Origin: Haematobia irritans
Taxonomy: Eukaryota > Arthropoda > Insecta > Diptera > Muscidae
Reading direction: 5' to 3'
Assembly: GCF_050003625.1 (NCBI RefSeq)
Contig: NC_134399.1
Coordinates: 220,156,975 to 220,220,974 of the forward strand
Length of the DNA: 64,000 nt
Under the pieces are notes generated by a model, which searched no databases, was not told the origin of the DNA, and saw only the letters and a program-made list of their open reading frames with translations. Positions 32,514 through 45,300 of the stretch are shown one piece after another. Each line of letters starts with the position of its first letter. The stretch's first letter is position 1. A program made the position numbers and the translations under genes.

Positions 32514-33695
32514 ACAGGTTGGCTGATAAGTCCCCGGTCTTACAAAGAAAAACACCTTTTTTTTTGTCAAAACTCGTTTTTATTATTCAACATAGTTCCC
32601 TTCAGAGCGATACAACGATTATAACGACCTTCTATTTTTTTGATACCATTTTGGTGGTGCTCCTCCGGTTTTGCCTCAAAATAGGCCTCAGTTTCGGCGA
32701 TCACCTCTTCATTGCAGCCAATTTTTTTGCCTGCGAGCATCCTTTTGAGGTCTGAAAACAAGAAAAAGTCGCTGGGGGCCAGATCTAGAGAATACGGTGG
32801 GTGGGGAAGCAATTCGAAGCCCAATTCATGAATTTTTGCCATCGTTCTCAATGACTTGTGGCACCGCGATTTCGACCTTCAAACGCTCCAATAACGTTGT
32901 TGATGGTTTTTCCCTTCTCAAGATAATCGATAAAAATTATTCCATGCGCATCCCAAAAAACAGAGGCCATTACTTTGCCAGCGGACTTTTGAGTCTTTCC
33001 ACGCTTCGGAGACGGTTCACCGGTCGCTGTCCACTCAGCCGACTGTCGATTGGAGTCAGGAGTGTAGTGATGGAGCCATGTTTTATCCATTGTCACATAT
33101 CGAGGGTATTACGAGTTAACAGCTGCAAACACCGCTCAGAATCATCAACACGTTGTTGTTTTTGGTCAAATGTGAGCTCGCGCGGCACCCATTTTGCACA
33201 GAGCTTCCGCATATCCAAATATTGATGAAATCTTTAAGGCCTCTGCTATCTCGATCAACTTCATTTTACGGCCATTCAAAATCATTTTGTGGATTTTTTT
33301 TATGTTTTCGTCGGTAACCACCTCTTTCGGGCGTCCACTGCGTTCACCGTCCACCGTGCTCATTTCACCACGCTTTAATTTTGCATACCAATCAATTATT
33401 GTTGATTTCCCTGGGGCAGAGTCCGGAAACTCATTATCAAGCCAAGTTTTTGCTTCCACCGTTTTTGTTTTCCCTTCAGAAAACAGTATCTTATCAAAAC
33501 ACCAAATTCCTTTTTTCCATTTTTTTGACAATAACAAAAGTTGCTTCACAAAAGACGCTCTATCTCACAAACTAATTGACTTACAGACGTCAAATTTTGA
33601 CACCAATCATTTGAAGTTGGTACTATATAAAAATATGTATTTAATACTAGCGGCGCCATCTACGTGTAAGACCAGGGACTTATCAGCCAACCTGT
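32514..33695 (-). mobile_element. Himar1-like mariner, copy C
   Basis: 1182 bp with the same termini, flanked by TA at 32512-32513 and 33696-33697. The flanks look like family A sequence (CTAAGGTCAACTTGGC). Several deletions of tens of bases shorten it relative to copy A. Confidence 0.92.
32567..33549 (-). pseudogene. Himar1-like transposase, multiply deleted (copy C)
   Basis: Three disjoint frames remain: 33549-33166 (N-terminal helix-turn-helix), 33096-32848 (WDAHGIIFIDYLEKGK, first part of the catalytic domain) and 32851-32567 (YSLDLAPSDFFLF, third Asp kept but P changed to L). The segment holding HQDNAPCHKS, with the second catalytic Asp, is deleted near 32860-32890. The DETW.HH motif is split. 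The product cannot be active. Confidence 0.9.
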
Positions 33696-33916
33696 TATGT
33701 ATGTTAAGATTTGACCAAATGAATGAAAAAAGTTCAATAAAATCATTCCATATATGAATTAATTTCATTCGGTAGTATAGTGGTAAATAAATATAGGAAA
33801 CTGTTAACTAATATATGGAATGCATTCTACCTAATTTCTACCAAAATCATATCGTTCAAACTAATAAACATGTCTTTGACGCTATATGAAGTTCAACTTT
33901 CTTCACAATGAGTTCA

Positions 33917-35391
33917 TTATACCCTGCGCCACACTGTGGAACAGGGTATTATAAGTTAGTGCATATGTTTGTAACACCCAGAAGGAGACGAGATAGACAC
34001 ATGGTGTCTTTGGCAATAATGCTCAGGGTGGGTCCCTGAGTCGATATAACCATGTCCGTCTGTCCGTCCGTCCGTCCGTCTGTCTGTGAACACATTTTTG
34101 TGATCAAAGTCTAGGTCGCAATTTAAGTCCAATCACCTTCAAATTTGGCACATGTTCCTTATTTGGGTCAGAATAGAACGCTATTGATTTTGGAAGAAAT
34201 CGGTTCAGATTTAGATATAGCTCCCATATATATCTTTCTCCCGATATGCACTAATATGGACCCAGCGGCCACAGTTTTATACAGATTTGCTGGAAATTTT
34301 GTACAAACATAACACTTAGTCGTATAGTCAAGTGTGCAAAATTTGATTGAAATCGGTTCAGATTTAGATATAGCTCCGATATATATCTTTCGCCCGATAT
34401 GGACTTATATGGCCTCAGAAGCCAAATTTTTGGCCGAATTTGGTTGAAATTTTGCACTAGGAGTACAATTAGTAGTATAGTCAAGTGTGCAAAATTTTAT
34501 TGAAATCGGTTCAGATTTAGATATAGCTCCCATATATATCTTTCGCCCGATATGGACTAATATGGTCCTAAAAGCCAGAGTTTTGGCCCAATTTGGTTGA
34601 AATTTTGCACAGGGAGTAGATTTAGCATTGTAGCTATGCGTGCCAAATTTGGTTGAAATCGATTCAGATTTAGATATAGCTCCCATATATATCTTTCGCA
34701 CTATATGCACTTATATGGACCCAGAAGCCAGAGTTTTATCCCGATTAGCTTGAAATTTGGCACAAGGAGTACAATTGGTAGTATAGTCATGTGTGCCAAA
34801 TTTGATTGAAATCGGTTCAGATTTAGATATAGCTCCGATATATATCTTTCGCCCGATATGGACTTATATGGCCTCAGAAGCCAAATTTTTGGCCGAATTT
34901 GGTTGAAATTTTGCACTAGGAGTACAATTAGTAGTATAGTCAAGTGTGCAAAATTTTATTGAAATCGGTTCAGATTTAGATATAGCTCCCATATATATCT
35001 TTCGCCCGATATGGATTAATATGGTCCTAAAAGCCAGAGTTTTGGCCCAATTTGGTTGAAATTTTGCACAGGGAGTAGAATTAGCATTGTAGCTATATGT
35101 GCCATATTTGGTTAAAATCGGTTCAGATTTAGATATAGCTCCCATATATATGTTTTTCTGATTTCGGCAAAAATGGTTAAAATACCAACATTTTCCTTGT
35201 TTTTTACTAAAATTGTGTTCTACCCTAGTGCATTAGCCAACTTAAATTTTGAGTCTATAGATTTTGTAAAAGTCTATGAAATTCTGTACAAATCGAGTGA
35301 TATTGAAATGTATGTATTTGGGACAAACCTTTATATATAACACCCAACATATTTGACGGATGTGATATGGTATCGAAAATTTACTTGTTTT
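33917..35391. repeat. 153-bp repeat element, family 1, copy 1
   Basis: Starts with a hairpin-like ATACCCTGCGCCACACTGTG…CAGGGTAT, then a GTCC/GTCT-rich patch. It continues with seven occurrences of TAGCTCC at 34218, 34371, 34524, 34677, 34830, 34983 and 35136, always exactly 153 bp apart. The block 34383-34699 is duplicated at 34842-35150 (459-bp higher-order repeat). The usual right end is deleted just before the CTTGTTTT terminus. Confidence 0.8.
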
Positions 35392-36180
35392 AACTTAAAG
35401 AAGGGGTCACTTTTTTCTGGGTGTACTTCAATTCTCCGCTCCTTTCGTCCCGAATCAATACAAAATATTTAGTGTAAAGACAAAATCATTAGAACAGGGG
35501 ATACTTTTTTCAGTGTAAAAATAATGGTCGAGTAAATCTAAAACGAATACTAAATTATTAATGCCGTATTCGATTCTAAGAAAAAGTGCAACATTTTCGA
35601 AATTTATTGCAAAATTTAAACGACTATATTAAAGTTTCTGCATTTAGGGTCGCTCATAATATTACAAATCAGCAATTGTTTTTGAATAGCACTGTCATTT
35701 AGTCGGAAGGAAATTTATGGATACAACACTTTTTTCACAGAAAAGAAGTCGACCTAAGGGTAACATTTGAACTTAAACACTTCTTCCTATTATTTCATAA
35801 CACCAATTTGACACCAAAACCATTGATTTCAAAAAATCTTTAACAAATATGTATATGGAATAGAAAAGCTCTGTATCAAATTCAAATGAATGACTAAAGT
35901 TCTACTGATGAAAATTGGTACTGAAATCAATACCGACAGCAAGTTGTCAACAAACAACCGTGTTTATGTTTGGCAACATTTTCAAGTTCAAAAGCCAAAA
36001 CTACACCATGAACATGAAAAAATTCAAGATCAAAACCACGTAATATAGCAACAAAAACTATGGGTATCCAACATCCAAAAAAAAAAAACAACAACAGAAC
36101 CACAAAAAGACCATCTACGAAAATCAACTCCAGTTCCAAACTGAACGAATGGAATGGTAAGAATCTGCATCTACACCGAG
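35392..36180. other. Region upstream of gene 2
   Basis: A family A terminal fragment lies at about 35400-35520. The rest has no recognised element. A 10-A run with CAACAACA lies at 36078-36100. Confidence 0.4.
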
Positions 36181-36182
36181 TT

Positions 36183-36190
36183 TATATAAA
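36183..36190 (+). promoter_or_regulatory. TATA-like box of gene 2
   Basis: TATATAAA lies about 125 bp upstream of the ATG. An initiator-like TTAGTTT sits about 30 bp downstream, near 36214. That would give a 5' leader of about 94 nt. Inferred from spacing only. Confidence 0.5.
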
Positions 36191-36307
36191 TGCAATTTAA
36201 GTAGACAATCTGATTAGTTTTATCTAAAATACGTAACGCAAAAGAAAGTATTAAAATCGACTTGAAAATTTTTTGTTTTCGACAAAAAAAAAAAAAAACA
36301 AAACGAA

Positions 36308-36352
36308 ATGAGCGCGTACTGCATTACGGTGGTGCTTGTAATATTGGCCATG
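36308..36352 (+). CDS. Gene 2 exon 1 (signal peptide start)
   Basis: 15 codons, MSAYCITVVLVILAM, then the donor GTAAGT (phase 0). Short first exons ending within the signal peptide are common in secreted insect proteins. Confidence 0.78.
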
Positions 36353-39300
36353 GTAAGTTTGGATGACAAAAATGCGACAAAAATCATCTGCAATATAAAA
36401 TGATTTGGAACATATTAAAATTCCGAAAAAAAACCCGGTTAATTTCAACAAAGTACCCTTAACTTACTTACTATCCCAGATATCGGCCTTCCATTGCGTC
36501 CCCATTGATGTGGTATACACGGGTGATAGTTGTGCTTGCCCCAAATCTTTGCATTATAGGGTTAATGTACCACCACCCCCAGTGGAGAAAGAAAATCCAC
36601 GTTATGAACATGGTTATAAGCTCGAAGTACCACCACCGCCCAAAGCCAAGGTGATTTATAATTACGACTTTACCGTTCAAGAGCCTAGGATTCCTCCGAA
36701 GGCGGAAGAAGAGAAATGGAACCTGTATGCAAAGGTGGATCGTATTACAGCCCACAAAAAAGGTAGGTGTCCCAAAAGAAAAATACAAAATGAGTGATTT
36801 TGGAAATTGAAAAAAAAAACAAATTAAAAAAATATGATACACTGCAAAAAATATTGGACTAATATGCAGCCTAAATTTCAGGATACGTTACTTATACAAA
36901 ACATTAAGGGCAAATTTCTTCACAATAAGAATTGTTTTCTTTAAATTTAGGACACGGATATTAAAAATTTGCGTCCCTCCGTTTGTGAAGTAAGACAAAT
37001 TTCCATTTTTGAAATAAGACAAATTTCCCTTAAAGTAAAGAAAAAAATTAATTTAAAGAAATTATCTTTAAATTAACTGAGATATTGAATCTTTGGATTA
37101 AAGAGTGATTCTTTCAGTAATATCGGTAATCAAAAAGTTACTACATGCAGTATTACCTGGGATTTAAAAGTAATAACTTACCTGTGTAGGCAAAAATGGA
37201 TTCTTTCTATTAACACCGGTAATCAAAATCATATCTTCAGGTCCGGGTTCGGCTCTACAGTGGCTACCGTTAATAGCAGCGAAAAGTAAAGCAAAATTAT
37301 ATTTCAGAAAAAATATTAATTGATAATGTCAATAAAATATACCCTTGTTTCCTAAAGGGAGCCACCGTGGTGCAATGGTTAGCATGCCCGCCTTGCAAGG
37401 TCGTGGGTTCGATTCCTGCTTCGACCGAACACCAAAAGGGTTTCAGCGGTGGTTTATCCCACCTCAGTAATGATGGTGACATTTCTGAGGGTTTCAAAGC
37501 TTCTCTAAGTGGTTTCACTGCAATGTGGAACGCCGTTCGGACTCGGCTATAAAAAGGAGGTCCCTTGTCATTGAGCTTAACATGGAATCGGGCAGCACTC
37601 AATGATAAGAGAGAAGTTCACCAATGTGGTATCACAATGGACTGAATAGTCTAAGTGAGCCTGATACATCGAGCTGCCACCTAACCTAACCTAACCTTCC
37701 TAAAGTTGTATATTACATAATTTATATTACAAAATAACATCATTGAATAGATCCATGCCGTGGAGCGTGGTATAGTGTGTTGGATTACAAAACAACAGGG
37801 ATGAGTTCGCACTTTTTGAGTATATTTATGGTAAAGCTATCATTTTTGGTGAGCAGGTATGCTTGCAAGGAAGTACTTATTTTTCGACTGCTGGTATGCT
37901 TGCACCGAAGTACTTTCCTCCAATGACATGTACGTGTAAAAGTATTACTGCTGATATATGTACGAGGAAGTTGTTACCAATTTGGCACAGGCATACTTGT
38001 ACTCATACCTGGTAATAGGAGTTTTTGCTGGGTGGTTTAAAGTTCTTGTGAAGTTAAGAAATTTTTTTTTGCTTTGAAGTATATGCTACACAGAAAAAAA
38101 AATCCATAGTTAAACTAAGGCTAAATTTAACAAATTATTTGGCAGTAGTTGAATTTTATTATTTTTTTCGAAATTTTCCACAGCCGTATGAAATTTTCCT
38201 TTAGTTAGGTATGTCTCAAACATTTTATGAACTAAACGTGGATAATGACCGTACATATAAGATCAATATGAACTAAAGTAAAGGAACATTTTCGTACGAT
38301 TGCCAAAAATCGTAAGAATGAACTAATGTATGGTTAAAATGGTCATGATTTGGCGCCAATGATTTTCCTTAGTTTCAGTTCATTTTTTTTTTCTTCTATG
38401 AGAGGATGTAATTTCGTGAAGTGCAGTTAAAAAGTACAATAGAGGATTAAATTTTCCTGGGTTTAACAACAGTTTGTGGAAATCTCAAAATGTGGAGTAC
38501 AATTTTCAATTTCGCAAGATGTAGTTCAGGAAAACTTAATGTTTCCTGGTTTTAACAACGGTTTGTGGAAATCTCAAAATGTGGAGTACAATTTAGTCCA
38601 ATTTTCGTAAGATGTAGTTCATTCTTACTATAAAACAGTTTACTAGTTTTCGGTGTATAATTTGAATTTTTAAACTGACATAAATTCCTCGATAGATATA
38701 TCGCTAAAAGAGAACGAAAATTCGATAAACGAGATCTGTATCCTAATTTTAAATTTATAGAACCAAGATTTGAAGCCATATAGCTCCCTTAAAAATGGCT
38801 TTATTTTAAAGAACCAGCATACATGGTTTGAAATCAAAACTAAAATCTTTAAAATATTTAAAGGAATTTTTGAACAATTGGACTTTAGAAATGTACGCTT
38901 AAGGTTTGGATATAAGCATATAAATTAAAATTAAATTTAAATACGAATGTTCAACGTCTACACTGAAAAAAATATTGACCTAATATGGAAGATTATGCCA
39001 CTTAAATGTTAGGACTCAAAATTTACGCAATGCTAAGGACAAAATTCTTTAAAACAATGACATTTTAATTAAAAGAAAGTTTATAATCCTAGCTTCAAAT
39101 TTTTTTTTTCATTAAACTTAGGACACAAATCTTGAAATTTTGCGTCTCTCTGCTGAAGTTGTAGATCTTTGAAGTAAGGCAAATTTTCCTTAAAATAAAG
39201 AAAAACAATTTTAATTCAAAGAAATCGTCTTTAACTCAACTGACATATTGAATTTTTTAAATTTAAGATAAAAACGCTTCAAATAAAGGCTAAGACTCAT

Positions 39301-42300
39301 TTTAAGGATTTTCATCTTTGGTTTAAAATTTTTTTAGCATTAAGAAAACTGTTTTTACTTTGAAGTACTTGGCATAATTTGGATTTTGAAATTGGAATTT
39401 GTTTGTACATAAATCCCTTTATTAATATATCGCAAAAAGAAAATAAAAACTCGATGAATGAAAATAAAAACTCGATCTGTATCCAATTTTAATTTTATTG
39501 ATACTAGATTTAAAGCCAGGGAGGTCCGTAAAAAATGTCTTTATTTTAAAGAAGCCGCATATTTGGCTCGGAAGTACCTGGCATAATTTGGATTATGAAA
39601 TTGGAATTTGTTTGTACATAAATACCTTTATTAATATATCGCAAAAAGAAAATAAATACTCGATGAATGAGATCTGTATCCAATTATAATTTTATTGATC
39701 CTAGATTTAAAGCCAGGGAGGTACGTAAAAATGTCTTTATTTTAAAGAAGCCGCATCTTAAGCGAAGGTCAAAATCTTTGGATACAAGTAAACTTTTTTT
39801 GAGTGTACGTCTAAAAATTGAGTGTACGTTTAAAAATAGAGGGAATAACGAGATGTCGTATAGGTAGATTGCCGGTATATCATATCCTGCACGAAATTCT
39901 TGGTACGACAAAAAAACACAACATTTACATCATTTCGGAGCAATATTCGAGCCCGAAAAATTATTTCGAGAGAGATGACGAAACATGGATCTACTGACAC
40001 ACACCGTCGAGCAAGAAACAGTTGAACCAGTGGACTGCATCCGACAAACGTCCACCGAAGAGGGCGACAACTGTCGATAGCCAATATTTCAAAAATTCAT
40101 ATCCTGCACGAAAATTTTGGCACGAGTAAACTGACGAACAAGCGCATAATTCACGCCATTTGGGGGCAATGTCATTTGGGGGAAATGCACAAGCGAAATC
40201 CGAAAAACATGGAGAGCACTCGATAAAAAACTCGGAGAATGTATACCGAAGAAGACGCAGACTGTCGATGGCCATCATTTTTGGAATTCACAAGGTGTGA
40301 TCCATATCGACAACCTGAAAAAGGACAATATACTCACAGGGCTGACCTGTTTGAGCTAAAAACGAGCTTTTTTACCATGATAACGCGTCCGCTCATACCT
40401 CACGATTCGCCCAAAATCAAATTGGACATTGAACTGCTGCCTCATCTACTGTATTTTACTGATCTGGACACGTGCGAACTCTTTTTGTTTCTGACACAGA
40501 CAAACTATTTTCCTAAAACCAAAATTTCATAAAAGTAAGGCAATTCTTGGATAGCAAAGTAGCGTTTTTTACCAAAAGTTGATAAACAATTCATTCGCCG
40601 CGTTTTGTACTTAGAGTTAGGTGATTACACTGAAAACAGACATGCCCGGTTCCAAAGATTTTGTCTTTACTTTAAAAAAATTTGGTATTGATTCCGAGCC
40701 AAAGAAGCGGAGAATACAAGTAAGGATACTTTTAAGACACAATTCTCTTTAAATTTGGGTTTTGTGTACTTGCTTCTAGGAAGCAAATTTTAATTTTTCG
40801 CTTTTTCAGCTTTTTTTTTCTTCATCAAAGTCCTTTAAAAACGAGTTAACGACAACTTTATTTTCCAAATTAAGACTCGACTTCCAGTAGAAATTATGCT
40901 ATGTTTCAAGTAAAAAACGTCTTCAAAATAAAGTGTCCTATATTTGAACGATTTTTGCTTTGTAGTCAAAAAATTTAAAGAATTATTAAAGTCACGTTGA
41001 CCTTAACCCAAATAGTTTTTCTTTCATGTTATGATACCCGTTTTTAAGTCAAATCACTTAATTATAAGGACAATACGACTTCATTGAACAATTTATCGAC
41101 TTTTGGACAAGGAAAAATACTTTATATTAGAGAAATGCATCTTCTATGCTAAGCAAAATTTGCATTCGTATTTTAAAGACATGAAATCTTTGATCTCACG
41201 ACAATATTTTTTTCAGTGTAGGATTTGAAATGGGTGTCTGGATGTAAAGAAAATTCTATAGAACTGAGGAGAACTTGGTTTTAATAATTCTCAAAAAACA
41301 AAAATAATTGGAGCAAAGAAAAATTACCCACACCGGAAAAAATTTCCGTAGTTAAACTAACGCTAAATTTAACTTATTTTTATTGGAAAAAAATTATTTG
41401 CTTGTAGTTAAATTTTATTACTTTTATCGAAGTTTTCCACAACTTAATGAATTCTTGCTTTTTTTAAGTATGTCTCAAAAGTTTATGAACTAAACGTTAG
41501 TATAAAGTTCAATGACCGTACACATAAGTTCAATATGAACTAAAGCAAAAGAAGATTTTCGTACGATTCCCAAAAATAGTAAGAATGAACTACTTTATGG
41601 TTAAAATGGTCATGATTTGGCGCCAATGATTTTCTTCTTTACTTTTAGTTAATTTTTTCTTCTATGAGATGATGTAATTTCGTGAACTGCAGTTAAAAAG
41701 TACAACAGTGCCCTGTTAAAATTTCCTGGTTTTAACAACGTTTTGTGGAAATCTCAAAATGTGGAGTAAAATTTAGTTCAATTTTCGTGCGAGGTTGTTC
41801 ATTCTTCCTATAAAACAGTTCACTTTTTTTCGGTGCAGGCAAGAAATTTTAGTTTTTGGTTCAAACTCTTCAATAACTTAGCTTTTCATAGCATTTCAAT
41901 TTTATAAAAATATTTTGTGAATATCACATAAATTCAGCTAATAAAAATTTAACTTGAACTTCATCCTACATAGAAAAAAGTAAACTGTTTTATAGCAACA
42001 ATGAACTACATAGTGCGAAAATTTAACTACATTATACTTCACATTTTGAGATTTCTACAAAGTTTTGTTAAAACCAATAAAAATTTAATGCCCTGGTGTA
42101 CTTTTTAACAAAAACTCACTAAATTACACCCTCCCATAGAAGAAAAAATGAACTGAAAATAAAGAAAACAATTATTGGCGTCAAATCATGACAATTTTAA
42201 CCATAGCTAGAGTATGGTTAAAATTGAGAATCGTACGAAAATTTTAGTTCATATTGAACTTTATACCCACGTTCAGTTCATAAAATATTTGAGACATACT

Positions 42301-45300
42301 TAACAAAAGGAAATTTTCATTGGGCTATGGAAAATTGCGAAAAAATAATAAAATTTAACAACTATTTTTTTGCAATAAAAATAAGTTAAATTTAGCGTTA
42401 GTTTAAATACGAAAATTTCTACAGGAATAGAATATCTTAGTCGTAATAATATATTATAATAAAAACTAATTTATTTTCAGTGTAGTTAAAATTGATGCAA
42501 AATAAATTAATAATCTCGATGCAAGTGCATAATATTTTTAATTCTCTTTTCGGCTGATTTCATCAGTCAGACCAACAATATTTGAAATGATTTGTATAGC
42601 TAAGCACAAAACAAAAGTCTAAACCATGACCTATTAACCAACCAACGACGAAGTAACATATAATAAGAAAAAGAAAAATAATAACAGATACGTGTTTTTG
42701 CTTTATTGCAATTATTGCGTGGTAAAAATGGGGTGTTGTAGAAATATGACTTGGTTTTCCGGGTTTCAATTTTCGTCACCAAGAAAAGAATGTGAAAAAA
42801 TATTTTTTTTACGTTTGTTTTTTTCTGTGAGGAAATATTAAAATATTACTATAACAATTCTCAACGAAATTTCCAAGGCTTCTTTGTGGCGTTGAACTAA
42901 AAATGTTTTGATAGACATTAGTAAAATAAAAATCACGACTTACCATACTGTATGTTTCAAGGTGATTCCTGAAAATTGAAAATGAAAAACATTTTACTCC
43001 ATGTAAAAAATTGGGAGATACATAACATACATTTCCATCTACAGCGAAATCTAACATCATCTCAGTGAAAAAACGGTTGCCCATTTCCAAGGATTTTGTT
43101 TTTACACAAATGATTTCGAGCCAAAGAAGCGGTAATTCTCCGCTTCTAAGGATGCGGTTTCACTAACACAGAAAAAATATCATCATAATTGTTCGCATGA
43201 AAATTTTAAAGTTTTAAAATATTTATTCAAAAATTTATTTGATCTAACTAATTAAAAACAAAAACAACAAATAATTTTATCAATTATTAATGTTTTAATT
43301 GGATGAATTAGCTCTTTATTTCTTTTGTACCTTGTTTTATAATTGAGGATAAATTGTAATGTTTTTGTAAACTTCAAAATCCATTTATAGCCGTGGATTT
43401 GGAAAGAATAAATACATTTTTTAATGGGATCACATATTTTTTTTTTTTAAATGACGTTGGAGAATGAATTTTTTTATCTTTTCTGTAATTGAAGAAATTT
43501 CAAAGAAAAATTTAATAAATCAATTAATATCGTGACTGAAGAAAAAAATATGTTTACTGTGTGTAAAGTGTCTTTACTGAAGAAAATATCACCAAAACAT
43601 TTCCAATTAGATTAATTAATTGAATGTGAAAACGTAGTAAATTAAATAAAGTGTCAAAGAGAGCAATTAATTTTTTAATCAATTATTTTTTTATACCCTG
43701 CGCCACACTGTGGAACAGGGTATTATAAGTTAGTGCATATGTTTGCAACACCCAGAAGGAGACGAGATAGAAATATGGTGTCTTTGGCAAAAATGCTCAG
43801 GGAGGCTCTTGAGTCGATATAGCCATGTCCGTCTGTCCGTGAACACATTTTTGTAATTTTTAGTCCAATCGACTTCAAATTTGGCACAAGTATGTGTTTT
43901 GGCTCAGAATAGAACCCTATTGATTTTGGAAGAAATCGGTTCAGATTTAGATATAGCTCCCATATATATATTTCGCCCGATATGGACTTATATGGCCCCA
44001 GAAGCCAGAGTTTTACCCTAATTTGCTAAAAAATTTACACAAGAAGAACAATTAGTACTATAGTCATATTGATTTTGGAAGAAATCGGTTCAGATTTAGA
44101 TATAGCTCCCATATATATATTTCGCCCGATATGGACTTATATGGCCCCAGAAGCCAGAGTTTTACCCTAATTTGCTTAAAATTTTACACAAGAAGGACAA
44201 TTAGTACTATAGTCAAGTGTGCCAAATTTTATTGAAATCGGTTCAGATTTAGATATAGCTCCCATATATATCTTTCGCCCGATATGAACTAATACGGTCC
44301 CAGAAGCCAGGGTTTTACCCCAATTTGGTTGAAATTTTGCACAGGGAGTATAATTAGCATTGTAGTTATGCGTGCCAAATTTGGTTGAAATCGGTTCAGA
44401 TTTAGATATACCTCCCATATATATGTTTTTCTGATTTCGACAAAAAATGGTCAAAATACCAACATTTTCCTTGTAAAATCGCCACTGCTTAGTCGAAAAG
44501 TTGCAAAAATGACTCTAGTTTTCCTAAACTTTTAATACATATATGTCGACCGATAAATCATAAATAAACTTTTGCGAAGTTTCCTTAAAATTGCTTCAGA
44601 TTTAAATGTTTCCCATATTTTTTTACTAACATTGTGTTCCAACCTAGTGCATAAGCCGACTTAAATTTTGAGTGTATAGATTTTGTAGAAGTCTATCAAA
44701 TTCTGTCCAGATCGAGTGATATTTAAATGTATGTATTTGGTACAAACTTTTATATATTGCACCCAACACATTTGACGGATATGATATGGTATCGAAAATT
44801 TAGATCTACAAAGTGGTGCAGGGTATAATATAGTCGGCCCCGCCCGACTTTAGATTTTCCTTACTTGTTTTATTTCAAATTAATTCTGCGATTGATACTA
44901 TCATTTTCGTGATTGAAGCAATTTCACTAATTGGATCAATTAATTTCATGATTGAATCAGAAAAAAATTTTACACAAAGAATCATCGAATTTAAGGATTG
45001 AAGATTGATTTCTAATTTCTAAGAACAAATTGACCTAAGCTCTATAGAATTTTCTTTTATGTAAAGATACAAATTGTTAATTCGAATTTTCTAAGGAGAA
45101 AACGTCTTCAATGAAATTTTTTGGTCGAGAAATTTAAATTAAATTTCAGTTCTATGCACTGAAAGAAGAGTTTTCTTTTTTGAGGAATGAAATTTTAGAC
45201 GAAGAAAGTTTTCTTTTAATGCTAATAAATTTTATTTTAAATAAAATAAAAAAACATTAAATAAAATCGATACAAAGCTTGTCATAAATTTGGGTTTATT

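Larger units (their letters stand above)
36842..38890. mobile_element. Family B MITE split by other insertions
   Basis: The left part (36842-37105, CACTGCAAAAAATATTGG start) and right part (about 38656-38890) align consecutively with the complete family B copies. Between them are a SINE (37358-37696), unassigned sequence and a family D MITE (38089-38655). The family D target site TA falls inside recognisable family B sequence (GAAGTAT…TA|TAATTTG). Confidence 0.6.

Noticed and set aside
34405..35145. MGAISKSEP-type minus-strand proteins (101, 80 and 93 aa)
   Set aside because: Same reason: 51-codon repeat with recurrent stops at unit junctions.
36471..36842. Minus-strand 123-aa ORF opposite gene 2 exon 2
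   Set aside because: Antisense shadow of a coding exon with matched splice phases on the plus strand.
37358..37430. Functional tRNA gene
   Set aside because: It has A and B boxes but is continuous with a dispersed SINE body with target duplications, and no intact cloverleaf was found.
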